A DNA stretch of 64,000 bases from Rhabdophis nuchalis (lineage: Eukaryota; Chordata; Lepidosauria; Squamata; Natricidae): contig CM077644.1 in NCBI GenBank assembly GCA_039707465.1, positions 147,072,962 to 147,136,961 of the forward strand. The letters are read 5' to 3'. The notes beneath the pieces are model-generated. The model worked only from the letters and a program-made list of their open reading frames with translations, did no database searches and had not been told where the DNA came from. Both the position numbers and the translations under genes were made by a program. This document shows, piece by piece, positions 43,001-54,622 of this stretch (position 1 is its first letter; each line of letters begins with the position of its first letter).

Positions 43001-46000
43001 GGATGATTAGTAATAATTAATTAAGAGACCAGGATGGATCCATTTCGGGCTCCTTAGCCCTCGTCAGCTGGCCATACTTCCCTACAGGGATTTGAACTGG
43101 TGCTCTCCAGCATTCGAAGCAGGCTTCTTTATGCCTTGAGCTAACCAGTTTCCCTGATTACATCATCCTTTCTACAGGACTTTATTGATGAAGTGGATAT
43201 ATTGTTACAGCTTCCTGTTAGGCCTATTTAAGGGAGGAGACAAACTTGTCATCCTTCTCTGTCCTTCGACTCAACCTAGAGACCATCCAGACAGAGACCT
43301 ATTAAATTGCTGCTGTCTTTTTAGATATGTGTTAAATTTCTTTAAGGGATGATTAGTAATAATTAATTAAGAGACCAGGATGGATCCATTTCGGGCTCCT
43401 TAGCCCTCGTCAGCTGGCCATACTTCCCTACAGGGATTTGAACTGGTGCTCTCCAGCATTCGAAGCAGGCTTCCCTATGCCTTGAGCTAACCAGTTTCCC
43501 TGATTACATCATCCTTTCTACAGGACTTTATTGATGAAGTGGATATATTGTTACAGCTTCCTGTTAGGCCTATTTAAGGGAGGAGACAAACTTGTCATCC
43601 TTCTCTGTCCTTCGACTCAACCTAGAGACCATCCAGACAGAGACCTATTAAATTGCTGCTGTCTTTTTAGATATGTGTTAAATTTCTTTAAGGGATGATT
43701 AGTAATAATTAATTAAGAGACCAGGATGGATCCATTTCGGGCTCCTTAGCCCTCATCAGCTGGCCATACTTCCCTACAGGGATTTGAACTGGTGCTCTCC
43801 AGCATTCGAAGCAGGCTTCTCTATGCCTTGAGCTAACCAGTTTCCCTGATTACATCATCCTTTCTACAGGACTTTATTGATGAAGTGGATATATTGTTAC
43901 AGCTTCCTGTTAGGCCTATTTAAGGGAGGAGACAAACTTGTCATCCTTCTCTGTCCTTCGACTCAACCTAGAGACCATCCAGACAGAGACCTATTAAATT
44001 GCTGCTGTCTTTTTAGATATGTGTTAAATTTCTTTAAGGGATGATTAGTAATAATTAATTAAGAGACCAGGATGGATCCATTTCGGGCTCCTTAGCCCTC
44101 GTCAGCTGGCCATACTTCCCTACAGGGATTTGAACTGGTGCTCTCCAGCATTCGAAGCAGGCTTCTCTATGCCTTGAGCTAACCAGTTTCCCTGATTACA
44201 TCATCCTTTCTACAGGACTTTATTGATGAAGTGGATATATTGTTACAGCTTCCTGTTAGGCCTATTTAAGGGAGGAGACAAACTTGTCATCCTTCTCTGT
44301 CCTTCGACTCAACCTAGAGACCATCCAGACAGAGACCTATTAAATTGCTGCTGTCTTTTTAGATATGTGTTAAATTTCTTTAAGGGATGATTAGTAATAA
44401 TTAATTAAGAGACCAGGATGGATCCATTTCGGGCTCCTTAGCCCTCGTCAGCTGGCCATACTTCCCTACAGGGATTTGAACTGGTGCTCTCCAGCATTCG
44501 AAGCAGGCTTCTCTATGCCTTGAGCTAACCAGTTTCCCTGATTACATCATCCTTTCTACAGGACTTTATTGATGAAGTGGATATATTGTTACAGCTTCCT
44601 GTTAGGCCTATTTAAGGGAGGAGACAAACTTGTCATCCTTCTCTGTCCTTGACTCAACCTAGAGACCATCCAGACAGAGACCTATTAAATTGCTGCTGTC
44701 TTTTTAGATATGTGTTAAATTTCTTTAAGGGATGATTAGTAATAATTAATTAAGAGACCAGGATGGATCCATTTCGGGCTCCTTAGCCCTCGTCAGCTGG
44801 CCATACTTCCCTACAGGGATTTGAACTGGTGCTCTCCAGCATTCGAAGCAGGCTTCTCTATGCCTTGAGCTAACCAGTTTCCCTGATTACATCATCCTTT
44901 CTACAGGACTTTATTGATGAAGTGGATATATTGTTACAGCTTCCTGTTAGGCCTATTTAAGGGAGGAGACAAACTTGTTATCCTTCTCTGTCCTTCGACT
45001 CAACCTAGAGACCATCCAGACAGAGACCTATTAAATTGCTGCTGTCTTTTTAGATATGTGTTAAATTTCTTTAAGGGATGATTAGTAATAATTAATTAAG
45101 AGACCAGGATGGATCCATTTCGGGCTCCTTAGCCCTCGTCAGCTGGCCATACTTCCCTACAGGGATTTGAACTGGTGCTCTCCAGCATTCGAAGCAGGCT
45201 TCTCTATGCCTTGAGCTAACCAGTTTCCCTGATTACATCATCCTTTCTACAGGACTTTATTGATGAAGTGGATATATTGTTACAGCTTCCTGTTAGGCCT
45301 ATTTAAGGGAGGAGACAAACTTGTCATCCTTCTCTGTCCTTCGACTCAACCTAGAGACCATCCAGACAGAGACCTATTAAATTGCTGCTGTCTTTTTAGA
45401 TATGTGTTAAATTTCTTTAAGGGATGATTAGTAATAATTAATTAAGAGACCAGGATAGATCCATTTCGGGCTCCTTAGCCCTCGTCAGCTGGCCATACTT
45501 CCCTACAGGGATTTGAACTGGTGCTCTCCAGCATTCGAAGCAGGCTTCCCTATGCCTTGAGCTAACCAGTTTCCCTGATTACATCATCCTTTCTACAGGA
45601 CTTTATTGATGAAGTGGATATATTGTTACAGCTTCCTGTTAGGCCTATTTAAGGGAGGAGACAAACTTGTCATCCTTCTCTGTCCTTCGACTCAACCTAG
45701 AGACCATCCAGACAGAGACCTATTAAATTGCTGCTGTCTTTTTAGATATGTGTTAAATTTCTTTAAGGGATGATTAGTAATAATTAATTAAGAGACCAGG
45801 ATGGATCCATTTCGGGCTCCTTAGCCCTCGTCAGCTGGCCATACTTCCCTACAGGGATTTGAACTGGTGCTCTCCAGCATTCGAAGCAGGCTTCTCTATG
45901 CCTTGAGCTAACCAGTTTCCCTGATTACATCATCCTTTCTACAGGACTTTATTGATGAAGTGGATATATTGTTACAGCTTCCTGTTAGGCCTATTTAAGG

Positions 46001-47304
46001 GAGGAGACAAACTTGTCATCCTTCTCTGTCCTTCGACTCAACCTAGAGACCATCCAGACAGAGACCTATTAAATTGCTGCTGTCTTTTTAGATATGTGTT
46101 AAATTTCTTTAAGGGATGATTAGTAATAATTAATTAAGAGACCAGGATGGATCCATTTCGGGCTCCTTAGCCCTCGTCAGCTGGCCATACTTCCCTACAG
46201 GGATTTGAACTGGTGCTCTCCAGCATTCGAAGCAGGCTTCTCTATGCCTTGAGCTAACCAGTTTCCCTGATTACATCATCCTTTCTACAGGACTTTATTG
46301 ATGAAGTGGATATATTGTTACAGCTTCCTGTTAGGCCTATTTAAGGGAGGAGACAAACTTGTCATCCTTCTCTGTCCTTCGACTCAACCTAGAGACCATC
46401 CAGACAGAGACCTATTAAATTGCTGCTGTCTTTTTAGATATGTGTTAAATTTCTTTAAGGGATGATTAGTAATAATTAATTAAGAGACCAGGATGGATCC
46501 ATTTCGGGCTCCTTAGCCCTCGTCAGCTGGCCATACTTCCCTACAGGGATTTGAACTGGTGCTCTCCAGCATTCGAAGCAGGCTTCTCTATGCCTTGAGC
46601 TAACCAGTTTCCCTGATTACATCATCCTTTCTACAGGACTTTATTGATGAAGTGGATATATTGTTACAGCTTCCTGTTAGGCCTATTTAAGGGAGGAGAC
46701 AAACTTGTCATCCTTCTCTGTCCTTCGACTCAACCTAGAGACCATCCAGACAGAGACCTATTAAATTGCTGCTGTCTTTTTAGATATGTGTTAAATTTCT
46801 TTAAGGGATGATTAGTAATAATTAATTAAGAGACCAGGATGGATCCATTTCGGGCTCCTTAGCCCTCGTCAGCTGGCCATACTTTCCTACAGGGATTTGA
46901 ACTGGTGCTCTCCAGCATTCGAAGCAGGCTTCTCTATGCCTTGAGCTAACCAGTTTCCCTGATTACATCATCCTTTCTACAGGACTTTATTGATGAAGTG
47001 GATATATTGTTACAGCTTCCTGTTAGGCCTATTTAAGGGAGGAGACAAACTTGTTATCCTTCTCTGTCCTTCGACTCAACCTAGAGACCATCCAGACAGA
47101 GACCTATTAAATTGCTGCTGTCTTTTTAGATATGTGTTAAATTTCTTTAAGGGATGATTAGTAATAATTAATTAAGAGACCAGGATGGATCCATTTCGGG
47201 CTCCTTAGCCCTCGTCAGCTGGCCATACTTCCCTACAGGGATTTGAACTGGTGCTCTCCAGCATTCGAAGCAGGCTTCTCTATGCCTTGAGCTAACCAGT
47301 TTCC

Positions 47305-47395
47305 GAGCCCGAAATGGATCCATCCTGGTCTCTTAATTAATTATTACTAATCATCCCTTAAAGAAATTTAACACATATCTAAAAAGACAGCAGCA

Positions 47396-47399
<4 letters not shown>
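47305..47399 (+). repeat. Inverted partial array unit
   Basis: The last unit stops inside the tRNA-like part (CCAGTTTCC) and joins an inverted 95-bp piece running from stem II (GAGCCCGAAATGG) through the AT-rich segment to CAGCAGCAATTTA. It holds only the 3' half of a hammerhead. The array thus ends in a fold-back, as does the isolated pair at 6251-6977. Confidence 0.9.

Positions 47400-47471
<72 letters not shown>
47397..47471. repeat. (TA)n tract
   Basis: About 37 TA units between the array and a PLE terminal fragment. Confidence 0.97.
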
Positions 47472-47475
<4 letters not shown>

Positions 47476-47499
47476 ACACCCGTGAAAATATACAAAAAC

Positions 47500-47500
<1 letters not shown>
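47472..47500 (+). mobile_element. PLE terminal fragment
   Basis: ACCTACACCCGTGAAAATAT then ACAAAAAC, the last bases of a PLE 3' end. The reverse complement occurs at 47541-47566 across a TA/TG repeat, forming a small inverted repeat. Confidence 0.7.
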
Positions 47501-47540
<40 letters not shown>

Positions 47541-47541
<1 letters not shown>

Positions 47542-47840
47542 TTTCGTATATTTTCACGGGTGTAGGTATGCTGGCATAGCTGGCTTCGGGGATTTTCCTG
47601 TGTATAAGGCATAGAAAAGTTGTTGCAACGTTTCGACAAGATCTCACTTGTCATCATCAGGCAGGCTTGTGTCTGTGAGTGTGACTGCGGAGGCATCGCC
47701 CCTCTTTAAATCTTGGTGGGGGGGGTGGAGTGCTGACTATTGTTGTGAGTGGGTTGATTGGCTGTGCAGTTGCATCGCGACTGGTAGATTGATGCTGATT
47801 GGTCTCATTTGTATGTTTCTCCTTGTTTTGAATTTCAACG
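47541..47840 (-). mobile_element. Inverted PLE 3' end before PLE 2
   Basis: This is the reverse complement of the PLE 2 3' region (51662-51930), including about the last 60 codons, the stop, the CTGATGAT-hairpin-GAAACG motif and the terminal words. It joins the 5' edge of PLE 2 head to head at about 47840. Inverted partial copies next to the 5' end are known from Penelope insertions. Confidence 0.85.
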
Positions 47841-48782
47841 GCTTCACCCAAGTGCCTATAAAAGAAGCCTTGACAGCCATCCAGAACAAATACAACCCCC
47901 CCCAAGCACATCCTGGATCTGACCAACCACTGTCTAACCAACACATACTTCATTCACAATAACCAAAGATACAAACAGATAGAAGGAGCACCCATGGGAT
48001 CACCCCTCTCACCGGTCATCGCAAACTTATATATGGAACACTTTGAAACCAACGCCCTAGACAAATCTGAACACAAACCCAAACTCTGGCTCAGATATGT
48101 AGATGACACTTTTGTAATTTGGCCACATGGGAAAGAAAAACTGGACAACTTCCTCACACACCTCAACTCCCTACACCCCAAAATACAATTCACCATGGAA
48201 ATAGAAGCCAACAACCAACTCCCTTTTCTAGACGTCCTAATCTACAAAAAACCTAATGGCTCCCTAGGACACACCATCTACCGGAAAAAAACACACACTA
48301 ACCGCTACCTAAATGCACAATCCCATCACCACCCTGCACAGATAAACTCTGTAGCCAAAACCCTCATACACAGAACCAAACGCCTAGCTGACAAAGACCA
48401 TCTGAAAACCGAAATACACTTCCTCACAAATACATTAATATCCAACGGATTCCGAAGAAAAACAATCACCAAACTAATCCAACAAGAAACACCCCCCAGG
48501 AACCAAGACAAAGAACAGGAAAATGGCATTGCCCTCATCCCATACATTAAAGGTACCACAGACAAAATCAGCAAAATTCTCCACAAGCACAACATCAAGA
48601 CAGCCTTCAACACCGACCAAAAAATAACCAATATCCTAAGGAACCCAAAAGACAAGATCCAGCTAGAAAACCAAGGAGTCTACAAAATTCCATGTAAAAG
48701 CTGCCCTGCCACTTACATAGGACCAGGGGTGGGTTTCAAAATTTTTGGAACAGGTTCTGTGGGTGTGGCCTGCTTTGTGGGA

Positions 48783-48932
48783 GTGGCTTGCCGGCCATGT
48801 GACCGGGTGGGAGTGGCTTGCCGGCCATGTGACCGGGTGGGAGTGGCTTGCCGGCCATGTGACCGGGTGGGAGTGGCTTGTCGGCCATGTGACCGGGTGG
48901 GAGTGGCTTGCCGGCCATGTGACCGGGTGGGA
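48783..48932 (+). repeat. 30-bp minisatellite, 5 copies
   Basis: Units of GTGGCTTGCCGGCCATGTGA plus CCGGGTGGGA. A single-copy version of the same words (GTGGCTTGG, CATGTGAC, GGGTGGGC) is found in the related elements at 951 and 60893, so the expansion occurred inside this element. The unit length keeps a reading frame open (VGVACRPCDR repeats) without coding meaning. Confidence 0.95.
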
Positions 48933-48939
48933 ATGTTAG

Positions 48940-49870
48940 CAGCTGCTGGAATTATGTTTGTACAACAGTGGAAAAACAGATATGAAAATGAATAAATACT
49001 ACAATGTGCAGGAATAAATAAAGTGACAATTAAAATCAAGAAGGCTTTGAATATTTTTTCACATGGGATTTGTTTTAGCAATTGCTAAGTAACAGAAACA
49101 GAAAATAGAAATCCAAAAGTATGAAAGACAACACCAATTATGTAAGGAAAGGTCACTAAAATGCACCAACCTGGCAGCCCATAGAAAAGCAGCCACTTTA
49201 TAAACCTGGTCTGAACACTTAAAAGCAACATTTGCAAAAAGGAATAACATTTCATGTAGTAAATATATTTTATAAACAATTAAAAAATAGAAATTCCCTA
49301 AAATAATGTAAAAAAAAGATATTCTATAAGGTTGATACAGGTTGTTGCCAACATCCTAGGTATCAATTACATCCTCAATTACCATTCTTAAACTTGTAAG
49401 TGAAGTTGAGCTCCACTGCTTATGATGTGTGTGGCACATCCCTATAGTTTACTTGGCAGCATTACAGAAGTGGTTGTCACTGTTTTATTTTATTTTTTTA
49501 ATTGCCTAGCCACTTATAGGCCTGTTCTTTTGTAGTGACTTCCCAATCAAGTACTAATCAAATGCAACTTACATTTTTTCACATCAGCCAAGGGCCACTG
49601 ATTTCCAGATAAAAAGTGATTTCTTATGCATACATATACCTTTAACAGTCTATTTTTAAGAAAATATATGTAGAAAAATACTCTGAAAATTTACCCTGAA
49701 AAAGGTCAACATAGTTTCCACTGAATAAATATTTTATGATTTTATAATTAATTGTGTTATCCCAAGCAACAATATTTTATTGGGCAAAGAAATATAAAAT
49801 AACATCAGAAAGGTGTTAGATTATGTATATAAAGTCATAATAAACTATAAGCCACCCAGAGTCACTGCAT
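48940..49870. other. AT-rich interior of the hAT-like element
   Basis: Unassigned AT-rich sequence. It might be captured genomic DNA or decayed element body. No transposase motifs were found in six frames of the region. Confidence 0.45.
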
Positions 49871-49872
49871 CA

Positions 49873-50601
<729 letters not shown>

Positions 50602-50649
50602 ACCGGTGACTGAGATGGAGGGAAAGGAAACTCAGCATCTTTCCAAACG

Positions 50650-51250
50650 CTCCCACTTGGAACCTTTCTAAGCCAGTCCGGTGCAGAGGAAGGAAAACTA
50701 CAATTCCCAGCAGCCTCCGGGAAACACTGTTGCTAAGAGACCGGAGGCGGGGAGTCCAACTGTCCGCAGCCGGATTTTTCTCGGCATCGCAGCGCAGGGA
50801 GCGCCGCGCGGGGCTGCTGGAGGGCACTGGCTCCAGAGGTGGGGGGGGCGGCTTCTCCTGCAAGAGGCGGGGGGAGCTGTGGCTGGCATGCACCCAAAGT
50901 AGGGAGCAGTTCGCGTGCATTTGGGGGGGGATCGTGGTCCTTCTGGGCGGTGGGAGCTGGGAGCGCCATTCCCTGGGCTTGGAAGGATGGAGGGGGGCTA
51001 TTGAGGGAGGGGGCTCAGTTGCTGGTGACACGTGGATTTTGCATTGCCCCCCACTCCACCCGGGACTGGAATCGAGATGCCTGGCATTGCAATTTCTTAT
51101 TCGTAACAACCCTGCGAGGTAAACTCGCTAAACTCGCTGGTCAGTGGTGGGAAGCAGTTGCGAAGAGGCACGGGCCTCTCTGCAACTTCTTCCCACCACT
51201 GGCCAGCGAGTTTAGCGCTGGCTAGGCGGTGGTGGGGAGGGGCGTGGACA
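50650..51250. promoter_or_regulatory. GC-rich, CpG-island-like block inside the hAT-like element
   Basis: CpG-rich sequence with promoter-like words: ACTACAATTCCCAGCAGCC (50698-50716) resembles the ZNF143/SBF site and GTTGCTAAGAGAC (50729-50741) resembles an RFX half-site. It might be a captured host promoter fragment. The first word also resembles the CTTCAACTCCCAG core of the palindromic MITE, so chance or repeat origin is possible. A 44-bp-arm hairpin (51126-51169 / 51174-51217) follows. Confidence 0.4.
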
Positions 51251-51849
51251 TGCGCGGGGGGGGCATACTTACTTCCGGGTCCACCGGTCCAAAGGGATCG
51301 CTCAGGATTGGGAAATTTGACGAAAAGCCTCGCGGGAGCCCGTGCGAACCCTTAGAAACCCACCCCTGCATAGGACAAACCAACAGAAGGATTAGTGCAC
51401 GTATTGCTGAACATAAAAATGCTTTAAAAAATCATCTTAATACCTCATCTCTCTATCAACATTTCAAAACTACAGGACGTGACATTGACTTTCAAGGAAC
51501 TAAAATGATCTCCAAGGCGGAACAGCTCAACAGGAGAATAATCAGAGAAGCCATTGAAATAGAGAAACAATCTAGCAGCATGAACAAACGTGATGATACC
51601 TCCCGCTTACCAGATATCTGGAAGCCAGCATTGACCAGCAGACGAGCCCCACCCTCCAGCCAAGCCGTTGAAATTCAAAACAAGGAGAAACATACAAATG
51701 AAACCAATCAGCATCAATCTACCAGTCATGATGCAACTGCACAGCCAATCAACCCACTCACAACAATAGTCAGCACTCCACCACCCCCACCAAGATTTAA
51801 AGAGGGGCGATGCCTCCGCAGTCACACTCACAGACACAAGCCTGCCTGA

Positions 51850-51931
51850 TGATGACAAGTGAGATCTTGTCGAAACGTTGCAACAACTTTTCTATGCCTT
51901 ATACACGGGGAAATCCCCGAAGCCAGCTATT
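51850..51931 (+). mobile_element. PLE 2 3' end
   Basis: The stop overlaps CTGATGAT, then a hairpin GACAAG/CTTGTC with loop TGAGAT, then GAAACGTTGC, TCTATGCCTTATACAC and CCCCGAAGCCAGC. The copy ends near 51931 and the next ribozyme repeat begins at once. Confidence 0.8.
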
Positions 51932-51934
51932 AGT

Positions 51935-52215
51935 TTTTATAAGCTGATCAATAAATTTAAATTTGAGAGACCAAGATAGATCTATTTCGAGCTTATTAGC
52001 TCTCATCAGTTGGTCACACCCCACTGGGATTCGAACCGGGGCTGTAATGAATCCAAGGCAGAAGCCTAGCACTCCAGCCTAATCGGTTCTACCCTGTTTC
52101 ATCAGCTAATCCAGGAGTATTTAGTATAGATAATTGTTTCCACAACTTCCTGTAAGGGCCCCAATTAAGGGAGGAGACATGCTGTTTCCCTCTCTTTCCC
52201 TCTATTTCCCTCTGT
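51935..52215 (-). mobile_element. Ribozyme repeat, intermediate type
   Basis: The minus strand has a tRNA-like B box (GGTTCGAATCCCAGTGGGG), an intact hammerhead (51969-52015), and a tail AAATTTATTGATCAGC. Its far end shares CTTCCTGTAAGGGCC and TTAAGGGAGGAGACA with the 346-bp array unit, so it links type B to the array family. It abuts the PLE 2 3' end. Confidence 0.85.
51969..52015 (-). ncRNA. Hammerhead ribozyme, minimal type I, intact
   Basis: Minus strand: stem I GACCAA/TTGGTC (6 perfect pairs), core CTGATGA, stem II GAGCT-AATA-AGCTC, GAAA, stem III ATAG-AT-CTAT, cleavage after AUC. Stem I differs from the other copies by compensating changes. Confidence 0.85.
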
Positions 52216-52438
52216 TCGAAACAGTCCTATGCTAAAATCCAAATTAAAATCCCCAATTATTAATCCCCAATATTAAAATGTGATGTGTTTTTTTTTGTTA
52301 TTTCCATCTTTTGTACTACAAATGTTTTCGATCCAGGATACAAAACTTGTAAAACGAAGAAACCAATGAACGTGTAATTTGAACTTATTTTTCAGTGAGT
52401 ATATGGATTCATGCTTATAAATTACAAGTATATATAAT
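52216..52438. other. Unassigned spacer
   Basis: AT-rich sequence with no recognised feature. Confidence 0.4.
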
Positions 52439-52738
52439 CCTTGACTTACAACAGTTTTTTTAGTGACTGTACTAAGTTACAACGGCACTGGGAAAAAAGG
52501 GACTTATCATCCCTTGTATCTGGCTCATATTTATGATAGTTGCAGGAGGTCATGTGATTCCCTTTTGGACCATCTGACAAGCAAAGTCAATGGAGAAGGC
52601 AGATTCATTGTTACTAACTTCACAACTGCAGTGATTCGCTTAACAACTGTGGTGAGTTGTTATAAAATGAGGCAAAACTCACTTAGCAACAGTCTCGCAT
52701 AGGCACAGAAATGTGGTGCTCAATTGTGATTGTAAGGC
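52439..52738 (+). repeat. ACTTACGAC-type dispersed repeat
   Basis: Begins with CCTTGACTTACAACAG and has TGACAAGCAAAGTCAATGG, AACTGCAGTGATTCGCTTAA and AACTCACTTAGCAACAG. Parts recur at 1080-1150, 17661-17925, 54960-55135 and 59028-59178. The start at 59028 (CAGGCAGTCCTTGACTT) suggests a hAT-like terminus. Confidence 0.55.
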
Positions 52739-53484
52739 ATCTAAAAAAAAACAACTACCAATGAAATAGCGACTCATTCCATCCTTGTGGAAAGGCTAAG
52801 ACCACTGAAATCCCTCTTCTCCTTGGCAGTGGTTCTTTATCTTTAAAGCAGACTTGGATCAGGCTGAGAGGATCACTTTAGCTAGAAAATTGCTCTTAAA
52901 CCCTATTTGGGAGTTGCTGAGGCTAAAACTGAGAAGCGGCCATTTGGACAGAGAGCACTAAGCCATTCTCTCTGGCCCTGATTCAATCCTACGGATAAAG
53001 TCTCCAACTTGGCTTCTGATTCTTGTCCAAGCACTGCATTTGTCATCTGCCTTGGCACATGGACCTTCCTGCCTGCAGTTTCTGCCCATTCATGAAGGTG
53101 ACCTTAAACGAGCCTCACGCAGGAAGCAGTCCCAAGCCTCCCCAGTTTAAGGGATCCTTTTCCTAAGGAGGGCACAATCAAGTCGGCATCATCCTTGCTT
53201 TTCCATAAGCGATTCATCCTTGCTGTTCAGTGGGTGGCTTGCTTGCTACATGACACGATTTCTAAATAGGGCCCTTTGAGTGGATTCCCAGGTAGGAAAC
53301 CATATGCTCAAGAGCTTGGCTTTCTGAAAAGAAATGCTGTTCCCCTTGCCTCCTCTGGAAAAAATAATAGGGTAAACCATAGTCCTTTGCCTGAAAATGA
53401 CTGAAAATGGCTTAGCTGGGCACAATCTCCTTATGGCCATCCAGATGAAAATGTTGATGTATTGACATTTATGAATAAAAGAGC
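52739..53484. other. Unassigned region
   Basis: No recognisable gene or repeat. Confidence 0.4.
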
Positions 53485-53492
53485 CATTATAA

Positions 53493-53850
53493 CAGGGGTG
53501 TCAAACTCAAGGCTTAGATCTGGCCTGGGGGTGCATCCTGAAAACAGCAAAGGACCATCCTGTGGTTCTTTGGCCCAGCCCAGCCCGACTAGGCGCTGAT
53601 CTACAAGCTGGTGGCAGCCATTTTGCTTGGAGAGTGCTATAGGAGGCCATCGCAGCCAAAAACAGAGCTCAGGAGGACAAGGGTTTGCCCTCTCCCTGGC
53701 CTCGCCTTCCTCTTCTGGAGACAATGGATTCCCCCAGCCGTGTCTGGGCCACCACAGATCCCCCCAACATGAGTGGCATTGAGCTGACCATGCCCACCTC
53801 AGCCACACCCACTGATGCGGCCCGCAATGAAATTGAGTTTGGCACCCCTG
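53493..53850. mobile_element. hAT-like element (CAGGGGTGTCAAACTC family), 358 bp
   Basis: Starts CAGGGGTGTCAAACTC and ends GAGTTTGGCACCCCTG, near-perfect inverted repeats. The flanking octamers (CATTATAA and ATTTAAAG) do not match cleanly. Noncoding. It shares ends with 35564-35710 and with the partial copy at 59486-59601. Confidence 0.8.
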
Positions 53851-53886
53851 ATTTAAAGGAAAACTTACCTTCAATCCCAGAAAGTT

Positions 53887-54225
53887 AAAGTAAAGGTAAA
53901 GGTCCCCCTCGCACACATGTGCTAGACATTCCTGACTCTATGGGGCAGTGTTTCAAAGCTGAACAGTCAGTGCTCTCCGAATACATCTCCGTGGTCATGT
54001 GGCATAAACACCGAAAGTGCATGTTGTTACCTTCCCACCAAAGGTGGTTCCTATTTTTCTACTTGCATTTTTATGTGCTTTCGAACTGCTAGGTTGGCAG
54101 AAGCTGGGACAAGTAATGGGAGCTCATCCTGTTACGCGGAACTAGGAATTCGAACCGCCGAACTGCTGGCCTCTCAATCGACAAGCTCAGCATCTTAGCC
54201 ATTAAGCCACTGTGTCCCTCATGGA
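53887..54225 (-). mobile_element. Sauria-type tRNA SINE with BovB-like tail
   Basis: The minus strand begins with a tRNA-like head (GTGGCTTAATGGCTAAGATG A box; GGTTCGAATTCC B box). The Sauria body follows (GCTTCTGCCAACCTAGCAG; AAAAATAGGAACCACC) and it ends in ACATGTGTGCGAGGGG and CTTTACCTTTACTTTA. Sauria SINEs share their 3' tail with BovB LINEs, which supply the reverse transcriptase. This is good evidence for a squamate genome. Confidence 0.85.
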
Positions 54226-54479
54226 ACGATACTTACTGCTTTTACCATTATTCCTTCATGCCGTTTTCCCAGAAATTCGTAAGCCACTTCACATTGAGGT
54301 CAATACTGCAACCCAGCAAAGCAAAAAAATATATATATTAAGATTTCAGCTGTTTGATATGATTTTAGATGCAGAATTCCAATGAACCATATAAAGGCAC
54401 CAGAATGTGTACTATGCCCATAGGAGAGAACAAACCAAGTATTTTTGGAATTGTTGTATTATGTTCTTGTGTATGTTTA
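54226..54479. other. Unassigned spacer
   Basis: AT-rich sequence with no recognised feature. Confidence 0.4.
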
Positions 54480-54487
54480 TCCTAAGT

Positions 54488-54622
54488 CAGGGATGTCCAA
54501 ACTTGGGAACTTTAAGACTTGTGGACTTCAACTCCCAGAATTCCCCAGCCAGCATAGCTGGCTGGGGAATTCTGGGAGTTGAAGTCCACAAGTCTTAAAG
54601 TTCCCAAGTTTGGACATCCCTG
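54488..54622. mobile_element. Palindromic MITE, 135 bp, exact 8-bp TSD
   Basis: Two arms of about 65 bp are near-perfect reverse complements (CAGGGATGTCCAAACTTGGG ... CCCAAGTTTGGACATCCCTG), meeting at CAGCATAGCTG. TCCTAAGT is duplicated exactly (54480-54487 and 54623-54630). The 8-bp duplication and CAG ends place it in hAT. The RNA would be one long hairpin. Confidence 0.95.

Larger units (their letters stand above)
39871..47304 (-). repeat. Tandem array of 346-bp ribozyme repeat, about 21.5 copies
   Basis: The unit repeats every 346 bp (e.g. GTTAAATTTC at 39871, 40217, 40563, 40909), with one 345-bp unit near 44650. I count 22 hammerhead motifs. Units differ at only a few bases each, e.g. 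GTCAGC/ATCAGC in the core N position, so amplification is recent or homogenised. Reading on the minus strand each unit has: tRNA-like A and B boxes, hammerhead, AT-rich segment, TTTAATAGGTCTCTGTCTGG segment, CTCCTCCCTTAAATAGGCC segment. There is no protein-coding frame. Self-cleavage of a long transcript would give 346-nt monomers. This is the organisation of animal retrozymes. Confidence 0.95.

Noticed and set aside
39871..47304. CRISPR array
   Set aside because: Repeats are 346 bp with no unique spacers, in an evidently eukaryotic context.
47379..47696. 105-residue protein
   Set aside because: Mostly (TA)n and (TG)n dipeptide repeats.
48713..49081. Repeat protein with PTRSHGRQA-type units
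   Set aside because: Translation of the 30-bp minisatellite; 30 is a multiple of 3, so several frames stay open.
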